Source of the DNA: Rhabdornis inornatus | Taxonomy: Eukaryota > Chordata > Aves > Passeriformes > Rhabdornithidae | Assembly (NCBI GenBank): GCA_013397075.1 | Contig: VWZS01003373.1 | Coordinates: forward strand, 2,054,471 to 2,118,470 | Direction: 5' to 3' | Length of the DNA: 64,000 nt | In this document: positions 40,801-52,800 of the stretch, one piece after another | How positions within the stretch are numbered: the stretch's first letter is position 1 | How the letters are laid out: every line of letters begins with the position of its first letter | Position numbers and translations under genes: made by a program | Notes under the pieces: model-generated | Told to the model about the DNA's origin: nothing | The model's database searches: none | Seen by the model: only the letters and a program-made list of their open reading frames with translations

Positions 40801-43800
40801 ATTTGTTCTTCATTACACTCTTTGGAAAATACGTTTAATGTGTTGTTCAGTAGGGTCTGTTTCTCTTTATCAGCTTAACATGAGTGAACTCTTACAAGTG
40901 GTGTTGAATTTGAGTGTCTGGTAGTTTCCCTGGTTGTTCTGAGCATATAAACTAAAAATGCATGCAATTTGTATTTATATAATCAAACTCGCCTTATATT
41001 AATTACTGCGAGGCAGCTTAGAGTGGATTACTTACTTGTTTCCTTTCTTTTTTCTTATCTCATTTTAGATTCACCAAATTGAAGAGCCTTAACCTTTCGA
41101 ACAATAATTTAGGAGACTTCCCACTGGCAGTCTGCAGTATCCCAACCCTGACTGAACTCAACGTGTCTTGCAATGCCCTCAGAAGCATTCCAGCAGTTGT
41201 AGGCGAAATGCACAAGCAAGTATTCTTTCTTAGAACTTTCACATACACAGCCTGACAACAGCAAAGGCAGCAAGCAGTTTCATGACTCTACATTCTCCTG
41301 CTACTAGAAACAGTTTAAATTTACTGGGTTCTGTTAGAGCAGACTAGCTTGTAGATACATATGGAAGCAATTGTGGAAAGAGGGAAAGTCTGCTTTGTGC
41401 CTCAGAGCTCTTCCAGTCTCCAGCGTTTGACACAGGGGTCACCTTCGCAGTGAAGAAAATCTTAACCCTTCTTGCTTATGTTCTTCAGCTCTCATACAAA
41501 TTGTAGTTCTGGAGGTAGAACTGTCAACCTACACTTCATAGTTGCCAAAGCTTTTAATTATTCAGTGGATATCTTCTGTAGCAGATGTTACAGCATTATT
41601 CATTAACATTTTTCTTTCTGCTGCCCTTTTGTATATTGTATGTCATTGTAACTGCAGCAGATTTGTGTGTTTATAGGAAGGAAATGTGATTTAACAGGTC
41701 ACTCGTTTTCTTCACTCTCCGTTCCTCTCTTCTAATAGCTTGCAGACATTTTTGCTGGATGGCAACTTTCTCCAGTCCCTTCCTGATGAATTGGAGCATA
41801 TGCATCAACTTAGCTATGTGAGTCTGTCCTTCAATGAGTTCACTGACATTCCTGGGGTGCTGGAGAAACTGACTGCCATGGATAAGCTCTGTATGTCAGG
41901 AAACTGCATCGATACCCTGAACCTACAGGTCCTAAAAAGAATGCCTCATATTAAGCATGTGGATCTGAGGTAGGTATTCTGAAAAGGGGAAGAATAAGTG
42001 AGCCTGAATTATTTGTGTTGAAATGGCTTGTCCTTGGCTGTCAGAATTGCCTCTGGGTATAAATCTCTTGTGTTTGTCCACTGAACCATGTTTCTGGTGG
42101 TATTATGTAACTCCCAGCACTTGCCATGACTTAGCACTCTTCTTTGAAAAATTTGGAGCGTTTAGGGGGATCAATAGGTAGAAAAATGAGTTTTAGGGGG
42201 AAATTAATGTTTGCCCCAAAGGATCAAATGAAACAGGGTCTGGGACGCTTGTGATTCCTGCAGTTCTTGTTGCTACAGTGTTAATGCAATAGACATGGTA
42301 GTCCTGGCCCAAAAAGCTTCTATCTGAAATGTTACAGATTTGTGAGGTGAAGAAAAGGGCACTGAAGGTGAAGAGGCAAAAACAGGTATTTTAATATTTC
42401 TTGGTGTGTTAAAAGGCCTTGTCCACCATCAGTAATGTTGTTTTATTCATACACTCAGAAGAGTCCAAAGAGATCCTTGTTACAAATGGCTCTGGCATAA
42501 GGTGGTTCTCTATTGTTATGGTCTTTGGAGAAGACAAATTCTGCAATCAGCAAGGCTCTGTTCAGGGACCTGAGGTCCATATGACATTGAATTTTGGAAC
42601 CATATAGTTAAGCTAAAGTAAGGTAAAACTTATTTTACTTGCTGTGTAGCTGTTAGACTTTGCAGTCTAGGAAGGGCCAGCGTAAGTTTAGCTGAAATAG
42701 GTAGGTGAATTCTGAAGTTTCTGGTAAGGTTAAAATATATCTGTGTGTTTGTACATACATTGAAAGCAAATAAATTGACCTCAAAGAAGGGATCTGGTGG
42801 CTGACCTGGCCATGAGTTCCAGTGGTGCCATTCCAGCCCCCTCATTGTCTGCCTCATCCTTTCTGCACCTAGCAGTGAACAGTGGTTCTTTGTGGCACTA
42901 TCTGAAATACTAAATATTGTACTTGCTGTACAATGAAGTGCTTTGCTTCAATGAAATAAAAAAGAAGCACTGCTTCCAGATTGAAAATAGACAAGGTAAG
43001 GTGGTGTTGGAGGGGACGTATTGCCCTTATTCTTTTAACTGGAAGATGTAGCTACTCTAAAAACATAACTGTTACACAGAAGGCAATGCTTGGAAAGCAG
43101 GAGCAACAGCAGAACTGCAAGTATTTGTCCTTATCTGCTGTAGAGAGGGCTCAGCTGGCTTAGTGGGCCAGCAGAAGTTACTGTACTGATTTTAGTATTC
43201 TGCTCAGAGCTGGGTTTGATCAAAGAGATCAAACTCATCTCTTTGGACTGCTCGGCAGTCCTAAACAGTGCTGGGTTATAGATAATCTCACTCAGTTATA
43301 ACTTCTGGAGAAGTCGCTGAGTATTAACAGCATCAGTGCATTGCAGTGAAGATGTGTAAAACCTGTCCTCTTTCTGTCAGATCAAATTGTCGTGGACTTC
43401 TACTTTGTTTTCTTTCAACACCGATTTTCAGGGCTCTGAATTTGCTTGCTGTGAAACATGGAGAGGCGAGAAGCAAATACATGGGAATTCATAAATCTCA
43501 ATTTGGCCTTTCAATAAGGCAAGGATCTCCAATACATGCTGGTTACTTGAATGTGCTGGATTTTTCTAGCAGATGATAGGCCAGCAAGAACTGTAGAGCT
43601 TTTGTTCTTTTCCAAACTGTTGGGCACAAATAACAGCCAGATGATCTTTTAATTTTATAGGCACGATAACAGTAATACTTACCTTCTTGCAGAGCTTTTC
43701 ATCAGTAGTTTTCACAGTAGTTTAGAAAGGAGCTTGGTGTCATCATTCCTTTGTCATGATGGATAAAGCTGCAGAGCATATACATCCTGCTTTTCAAAGG

Positions 43801-46800
43801 ACGAAAACCGTAACGTAACAAAGGGGAAAATATTAAAAATCAACCTTGATCAGAACCTGAAAGTGTGCTAGTTTAATCCGGTGCAGATGATTGATTGTAG
43901 TGCAAGCAATGGTTTGTCAGCAGGAGCCTGCCTTATAACTACACCTAATCTCCTTTTTTTATCTGCAAGATTGAATTCAATTAGGAGATTGGAGGCCAAT
44001 GAAATAGATTTTCTTCATCATGTGACCCAGCTGGATCTTCGAGACAACAAACTTGGGGAGCTGGATGCAACAGTTTTTAACAATGTGGAAGTGTTACACT
44101 GTGAACGGAATCAGCTGGTGACCCTCAAAATCAGTGGGTATTTTCTCAAAGCGCTGTATGCTTCCTGCAATGGTAAGTGCATTTTTCAGGGCAGCTGTGG
44201 TATTGTCATTGTACCTGGTTCTCTGTGAGGTGCTTGTGGAGTGTAGTGCCATCAGGAGGCTCTTGACACAGCCCTAGATAAAAGGGTTTCCACATGTGCT
44301 GTGTCGTGCTACTGGCAGTTCTGAGCTTTGGAAATGACTTTCAAATAATAGCACAATTTGGAGGTCGAAGAACTGTGAAAATCTTAGAAGTTCTTCTCTG
44401 TGTCAGTAGGGAGGGTTCTTGAATTTGTCGCTTGTTCTGGTTACATTGATGTGTTGCTCTATTAAAACTGGCGAGGAATATACTGCTTTTCCCTGCACCG
44501 TGGAAGTTTGACCAAGTGGCCATTTGGGAGACATACCAAAACTATAAATTTTTGCTCCTCCTTCTAGCTGCTTACCCTGTCTAGAAAGCTATGAAATTCA
44601 TACTGGTAACTTCATTTACTCATATTAGCTAATAAAAATAATGCAGCCTTCTTCAGTTGAACAACTGCTGTGTTTCATGAACAGAATCTGTTTGATCTGT
44701 CTCTGGAAACTGCTGTTACTTAAAATACTCAGTTTGCACCACCATTTTTATAATTTCGAGTAGTTCAATGTGGAATAAAGAAAATGCAAAGTTGGAGAAC
44801 TGTGAATTTGATGAGCAGTCTGAACTGCCTTTAAAAGGCTGTCGTCTTAGCAATATCAAAGCCTCTGCCTTCATTAAGTATTCATGCCAGGATCTTTGTA
44901 GCTGAGAAAAGTTAACGTAATCTGAGAAAAGTTAACATAATCTGAGCATGTGTTCAATGTGGGCTGAGAATCAAGTCAACCCATGTCTTGCAACAAACTG
45001 CCTATTTGGTCTTGGTGTTCTCCTGGCTTGTCCTTTCATTGCACCCTCGGCCACCTTGCTTTCATCTCATCTTCCAAAGAAACTGCTTGTTACAGTTGCA
45101 CTTTAGTTGATTTCTCTGTAAACTTAGATAAATGTCTGCTTGGTTTTGGGTTTTTTTTTTAATATTGATGCTGAGCACTTGCTACCTAAAACCTTAGGAT
45201 ATGAACTATATTTTCCTTGCTTCAATAATAACATTTCTACCTGTAGTTGTGTTATGAAAGATCTGTAAGGCTGCCTGCAACTGGGAGCTCCACAGGCATG
45301 CCAAGGCTTATGTAATGTGTTGACAAATACTCTGGATCTTGCCATGACCTAAAGGACTCTGGTATTCTGTAACTTGCTGTTCCAGAGCAGGGAGGTTCCC
45401 TTCCCATGCTTATATCTCAAGTGACCAGTGAGAAAAAAGTAGAGCAATTTTGTGACTGACTCTTCTGGGCAGAGGGCGGTGGAGGTGAAATTCACAGCTC
45501 TTCTGACAAAAATGGAAAAAATGAGAATTTGCCATGAAACTTTTAATATCCTCCGGTTTCTTGTCTGTGATCAGTTATGCAGTGTCTGTCGTAGCAAGTA
45601 CAATGTAACAGAGCGAATGTACTAAGACATAATAAGGAAACAGAACTCACAAGGGGTTCACAAAGGTCCAGATCTTCAGAAATTTTTTAGGTTATTGATG
45701 TCTGAAATATCTGGGTGTTAGTTCTTAAAATAGCTCTTACGGAACAGTCATTTAAGTGCAAATCTTTATCACCACTTTTCTTGTTATATATATTTTTTCC
45801 TCTAGAACTTGTTCACCTTGATGTGTATCCAGTTCCTAATTGCCTGGCTTATATGGATATTTCCAGGTAAGAGTATTTTTTTCTTGGACCTGTGAAATAT
45901 GAATCAAAGACACTTATGGAACAATGACATTCACTGTCATCTCTGAGTGGGAATGGGGGTAGGAGTTGGACCTTGGGATAAGAAAAGACTAATTTTCAGA
46001 GTTAGAGGATGCTTTTTTTCCTGCTGGTCAGTTCTTTCCTGTTTCTTTTTTATAGATTAACTTTTTTTTTTTTTAATTACTTCCCAAAGCAAAATTTGTA
46101 TTCCTTTATAGTTAAAGAGTTTCCATTATTTAAAAATTTTTTGTCTTATGGAGCTAGAACATGATGATTCAAATGCACACCGGTCTGAGACTTGTACAGA
46201 AGTTACTTTCTGGATATGTCTGCATCGTGAGCCCAGCGTAGGTGATGGTTTGATAGTTTACTCATCAGTTTGGCAGCTCCTGCAGCTCCTCATAGTTCTC
46301 TGCAGCCCTGGCTGCTGCAGGGATGTCTGCAGTTGCCATTTGAATGCATATGTAAATTTCATCTTAATGAGGGAGGTGGGATAAGGGAAGAAATGGAAAA
46401 GGGGGTGTTTTAGTTTGTTTTACAGTTCCAGGAATGAATCAGGAAAACATTTATGCATGTGCTTAATGGCTGTCTTATTTAAGAAATTACTCATCTGCAT
46501 TTAAAGTGATAATCCCTTCACTAAAATCCTGCTTAAAGCACTCATGCTATTGAGAGTGATTGTAACAATTAGTGACCTAACCTGGGCTAGTGGCCATCAA
46601 CTTGGAGGTTTCATCAGCTCTGAGTCACATTGTCCTAAATGTAGCACACTGGTGTGACTAAATAATTTATTTATTGAAAAGCAATCTTTGAAAAGCTGTG
46701 TTCTCCATTTATTTGTTAATGAAATTGGTGCAGAATGCATTATTTTGATCACAAAACCCTTTTTGTGCTTCATTGCAGTGATGGCATTGTAACTAAATGG

Positions 46801-49800
46801 CTAGGGTGTCCTTAGCTATTTGGCTTGCTTGGAATTTGGGGAATCTGTTTGAGATCAGAAAGGAAGCTATCTGAGGAGAGGGGTTGGGTTGCCATTGCAT
46901 ATTTTGATTGGGGACTATTGCAGGAATAAACTAGAGGATACAGTAACATGATTGATTTCTGTTCATGCTTCATAGCCATCCTATTCCTGACCTTCAGGTC
47001 TGTGAGTGCCTGACTATTATTTGATGCCCAGTTTGCATCTGTGCATTCTGACTGAAGTAATCATTATGTGAATGCATTTGTACACAATCTCCCCCATGTA
47101 TCTTGTGCTGCTGATTTCTGTCTTTAAGGCAGGATGCAGGAGTGCCCCAAAGTGCCTATTTGCATGTTTTCAGTGCAGGTTTAGGAAAACCTTGCCTCCA
47201 AGACATTAGTTTCCAGAAGGGTCAGTTTCTGTGAAGATAAATGCAAGAAAAGCAGAACAGTTGGCTTGAAAGATACACACAAAGAAAATTTTTCTCTGCT
47301 TAGTGAGATAGCAAAAGAATGGTAGAGTGGATTCCAGTGAATTTGAGGGATGGAAGAGATATTTCAGCTGTGTAAGGTGTGAACAGATATTTCAACTGTG
47401 TTATCTTCTGAGGAGCATCTCAGAAATTTTCTTCTCCATGGAGACATTTCAGCTTTGGTACTCTGATACTCTTAGTACTCCCCTGATAATTTGGAAGCAT
47501 TTTTTTTTCAATTTTCTTAGTGACTGCACGTGTAGGGAGGTGTAACACTGCTGTTAGCTTTCTTGCCCCCTCACTCAGGACCTAACTGCACTGTTAATAC
47601 CCTTGCAGAAGGACAGATAATACAATCTCACAGGCAACATGCTATGTAGCAGATTTGTTTCCTGCAGGTGTCTGTATCTCTCTTGAGGCTGTATTCTTAA
47701 TAGCTTTTACATCTCAATTATAATTTAGTTACATCTCTTTGTGTTCTTTATTCATAGAAATCACCTGGAAAACCTGCCTGAGTGGGTGTGTGACAGCAGG
47801 AAGCTGGAAGTGTTAGATGTTGGCCACAATCAGATACGTGAGCTGCCTGCCCGGTAAGTCTTGCAGACCAGTTGCACAATGGGGAAGAGGATAAACAATT
47901 CAGAAATCATTGCTGACTCAGTGTTTTGCTTGTTCCAGTGACTGTCAGGGCTGTTTTATCTTTTGTTTGATTTTATTTTTACCTTGTGGGGTGTCGTCAT
48001 GCCTCAAGGTTCCACTCAACCTTTCTTCTTTTACTTTCATGCAGAGAAAGTAATGCCTTTGAACTTTGAAGCTGTTCACATGGCTGTTCAGGCAGGAAAG
48101 CCCTTCATTTTTAATACTGAATATTAAATATTTACAGCCATAACTTTCCATGACAGTTTAGAGACCCAGCACTTGCAACTTAGTTTCAGTGATGCTTGGA
48201 AACTCCAGTTCACAGCCCTGTTTGAAAAAGGGTTTAAAGAAGGAAAAGCCTCATCAAGCAAGTAAACTCGTGCAAGAAGAGCAATTGCCTTTGCTACCAA
48301 GATGATCTCTTTTCCAGAAGTCTAAACTTAAAATTGATAAATATAAATGATAGAAAAGAAGTCAAGAGGAACCAAAATAGGAATTGAGTTTAAATAATAA
48401 ATAAGTGTTGCTGTTATTTGTTCTAGAGAGAGCTGTCTCTTCAGGTGAGTTTACTGATTAGGTGGTGATATTGGGCATTTTTAAATTCCTGCCTTCACTG
48501 GAAGAGAGCTGTCATTTTAGGTTGTTCTGTACACTTCGAAAGAGATGTTGTAAAAGATGATGATGTATCATGAGCTACTAAATCACAGAATAAGCTGAGT
48601 TGGAAGGGACTCACAAAGATCAAGTACAAATATTATCCTTAAGGAGCCGTACAGCACAGAAATTCATCAGAAACCAAGAATAATAGTTTTTTCTGGGTCA
48701 GATGAATGTGTAAGATGGTGTAAACTTGTCCATTTCAGTGTCAGAAATGGGAAGAGAATAGATTTCAGAAATATGGGCAGAAGAGGATATGAGGAGATTT
48801 ACCAAGCAAACTAACAGGCTGATGTGCAGACTATTAATCCCTCTGTTTTTTCATATACACACACAAAAATGTGAAGCTATGCCTACTCAGAAGGTGGGGG
48901 TGCAAAAGTTCACTTTTTTTTTCATTTGCACTTCATAACAGCCAGGACTTTCAAGGCATACCGGATATCTCTGGGAGATTAATGATTAGCTGAAATTAGG
49001 TACAGTCAACATCACACTTGTCTCTCCTGCCATCTTATCATTAACCCCAGGAAATAGTTTATCTTTGCAAGTTCTTCTTTGTAGTATATGTCTAGATAGC
49101 TTAGTTCCTAATGAGTCAGCTCAGTTTTAGGGTCTTGTTCCATTCAAAAGGCAGGCTTTGAATATTTTAAACTTTAGGGGAAATTTGGGTCTGGACTCAA
49201 ATGCAAATGGTTCAACATGCCTAAGTATCAAGTAAATGCAAGTAAAAGCTCAATAAGTGTGTTCAAGTGCACTGCTGTGTACTTTTCCTTCTACATAGAG
49301 TAGCATTCTGAAAACCTGTGAAGTGAATCAGCAGGGCTCTCCTAGGAGGCTGCTTGTGACACTTAAACACAGATGTTCAAGTCTTGAGTGACCAGCATAT
49401 TCCTGGTAGGGTGAAGATTACATCTGATCTGAACAAACTACACTTGATGCTGTGTGTTTGCCTCTTGAAACAGAAAAATAGTCCTTGAAGACAAAAGAGT
49501 TGAAGCAGTTGAGGTAGATGTTTCTGTACTAGCATTTGTCTCAATTAAAGAAAAAGGGAAAATGTCCCCTGGACTGTAATGCCACTGTTTTAGCTTTGAA
49601 AGGACTGAAAAATAACAAAAAGGATACTTGGTCTTAGCTATGCAGGACAAATTCATAAAAATCACACTGCCAAAGGGAAAGGAAATGCTTCAATTAGGAG
49701 TTGCCAAAATGACCTCGTTGCCATCAGTGAATAGATGTTTGTATGTGTTTTTGTTCCTTTGTGTCTGTTTTTTTAAAAGATGTATTTGTATTCAGCATTG

Positions 49801-52800
49801 TGTTCTCTTGAAGAGTTTATTAGTAAAGGAATTGGTAGAATGCTTACACCAAACCATGTTTTCTGAGAAGATGCTGATGATGAATGATGTGCTTGTCCTT
49901 AGAATTTGTTGATTTCACCAAAACTTCCAGTGGGAATTGGGCAAGTGGGAAAGCTGCCCGTATGGAAGAGCAGTCCCAGCATCCTGGTTCCCCACCCAAC
50001 CTGGGAACTAGGCGTCCCAGGCTCATCAGGAGCTTTAGTTAAATGCTCTTCAGCCTCTTTTCAGCCAGCCCAGGTCCTTCAGTGCTTGTGTGACTTGAAA
50101 AATAGAGAAAACAAATTTTAAAAAAACCAACCAAAACCCCCCAAACATTTACTCAGTTCTTCTGAGTTATGGAAAGAGGAAATCTCTGGGGATTTTGCCA
50201 CAATTTGAACTTTCTTTTAAATTTTAAAACAGTGTTGCCCCCACCCATGCCAAAAAAACCTCGAAGGGATTTAATTTTTTTTTTTTTTTTNNNNNNNNNN
50301 NNNNNNNNNNNNNNNNNNNNNNTTTTGCTGTCGACCATTTCTGCTTTTTATCCTGATACTTTGTGTTGACAGTATTAGCCAGTCTCAAAAAACATGCAAC
50401 AAAGGCAAATCCATAACTGAGAGATTTTCAAGTAAAACCAGAATGGTTAAATAACGAATATGTAAAAGATAGGCTTATCACTTTGCTAAGTCTTTTCACC
50501 CCGTGTTGAGCCTTCTGGAATGATAGGGCTGGCTGTTGACTTGTATCCATGGTCATAACTCAGACAATCCAGCCAAGTGAGATAACTGTTAACACTGGCA
50601 TGCAGATACTGAGAGTGACGGTATCTGTCAAGGGGAAAATACTCAGCGTACTTGATTGATGATTCTGGCACAATAATGCTATGACCTGATGCATTGTAGG
50701 GAAGGGGCAGGGAGCCTTGTTATGTGTATTTGGGTCATTGTGACAGAGGGAAGATGATTTTTGCTTTAATGCTGAATAATTCGAGAGTATTGGATTGAAG
50801 CAGGTCAGTGTGTTGCATGGGCTCACCAGATTAAACAGTACAGTAGCAGGCATGTAAGACAGATGTATGACATGTGGCAGATGAAGAATAATCTTTTTTT
50901 CTTAATTTTCTGAAAGTGGTTTCTGTTCAAAATTCAGAGTTGCTCTATTTTTGGTGTCTTTAGGTGCATGCCCTCATTCCATTGTTTATCCTGCCAATTT
51001 AAGCTATACTGTTCGATCAGAACAGCTATTTTTCTCTTTATGTTGCCCTCTTCTCCCCTCCCCTTATCCCCAGCCCCACAGAAAATGGAGCAGGGGGATG
51101 AGACTCCAGGTCATCTATTGGTTGTAAAAACTCAAGAAAGTAAAGCCGATTAGATAAATTTCATTGCTGTAGAACTGGAAAGGAGGCTTTATGTAAGTCT
51201 GGTATTAACAGAAAAGAAAAATTGTGGGGGTGGGGAATTGCATTGGATTATGAGTCAGCACATGATGAGTAGAACACTATAAAGCTTGTGGGGTGACTGG
51301 TGATTTCACCCCCACTTCTCAAGTGCTTGCATTAGCTAGGGAAGATCCCACATGTGCAGGTTTCTGCAGCCTTTGTTAGCAATTACCTCCTTCACTGTCG
51401 TGCTTCTATATTCATGTTTTATACAGTGCCATAAAATAACCCTTTGTCACTACTTTCACTCCTGAATCATCTGTGAACCTCCTTCCCTGTCTCTGAAAAC
51501 CTTTTGAAGAAGTTGATGGAGAGTGGGATGAGATTTTTGGATCTGTGCGTAATTAATACCATGTCTGCTAATCAGTTGGCTGAATCACTGTCTTGTAATG
51601 AACCATGATACCATATCTAAATTATCAAAGAAACTCCTCAGTTTAAGTTTTTCTCATTTTTGGTGTTCTTTTATTTCTCTTAAGGTTGTTTTACAATAGT
51701 AGCTTGCGGAAGCTGCTGGCAGGACACAACATGTTGGGGAGGCTCCCAGATCGCCTTGAGCGAACGCAGGTGGAGGTCCTGGATGTGCAGCACAACCAGC
51801 TCCTGGAACTGCCATCTAACTTGCTGTTGAAAGCAGACAGGTAAAATTATAAAGAATTTGGATCCTTTTGACTTGCATCTGATGAACGTTGCCTGGCCTG
51901 TTACTTCCTGGTTCAAAAGGGTAATCTGAGGTTCCCCTAATTTGGAAGTTGCCACACCTTGTATGGTAAGAACAGATGTCTGCCCAACTCACCAAAACAC
52001 TTTTTTTTTTTTTCTAGTTTTGTTTCCTTATATGGTTGCTTCTTTTTTTCCTACCAAGCTCCTGCTGAACACCTACTTCTTGAAATCTAGCTGTAGTGTT
52101 AAGCACATGCTATTTTCTACTACACATACTGAAATGGTTTAGTGGCAGTTTCTTTAAATACGTATTTCTTAGGCTTGTTTGATGCAGTGTGAAAGCTTTT
52201 TTCCCCCCTTCAGTCAGAGGCTAGAACTTATTTATACCTGTCAAACAAAACAAAATCTGTGCCTAAGGCTGTCAGAATAATTCAGTTATTCCTCTGCCCC
52301 TGTTTTTGAATTTTTTTCTATGCGTTTTAAATGTTTGTCACTAATTTAGCTGGTGTCACCACTTGATCTGCTTTCTGGATTCTTATTTTTGTGCTGCTAT
52401 TTCTTTAGTATCAGAGTCTTCAAGGTTTTGGGGTTTTTTTTCTGAATATGAACATATTCTTCAAGTGACTGTGATTGAAATATAGGAGGTTGGTAGCATC
52501 ATCTGGGGATGGTGGATGGGCTGGCCCCACTTGATGTCAGCATTCCTTGCACCTCTTCACTTCCACATATAGTCATGGGATTTCTGAGTGCTTAAAGCAT
52601 GCATAATTTAACAGGCAGTGAGATTGTGTGCTGTGGCATTTTATATCTGATCCTAGCTGTGACAAAAGGAATGCATAGCTCCTGGCTTTCTTGAGAGGTG
52701 CAGAAGCAAAAGAGGTGGCAATCTCCATGGCAGAGCTCTTTTCCCAATTAAGAGTATTGCAAAACCCCTCCTTTTATACTGTTGTTAATTCTGTCATGAG

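Larger units (their letters stand above)
31227..41068 (+). other. PHLPP1: PHLPP1 intron, 9.8 kb
   Basis: A 9842-bp GT-AG intron in phase 2. It contains a degenerate tandem duplication (32295-32381) and a strongly T+G-biased stretch (35369-35565). A 165-codon minus-strand frame at 32598-33095 has no recognisable domain. No CR1 copy was recognised. Otherwise ordinary AT-rich sequence. Confidence 0.9.
47854..51684 (+). other. PHLPP1: PHLPP1 intron, 3.8 kb
   Basis: A 3831-bp GT-AG intron in phase 2. It contains a CR1 3'-end scrap (48581-48628, minus strand) and a 32-base run of N inside a poly-T tract (50291-50322). Nothing else was recognised. Confidence 0.92.

Noticed and set aside
41220..41221. 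Canonical GT donor at 41220 for the fourth exon
   Set aside because: It would add 4 nt, lose the MHNLQT junction and give a stop after about 16 codons of the next exon. The GC donor at 41216 keeps frame and homology.
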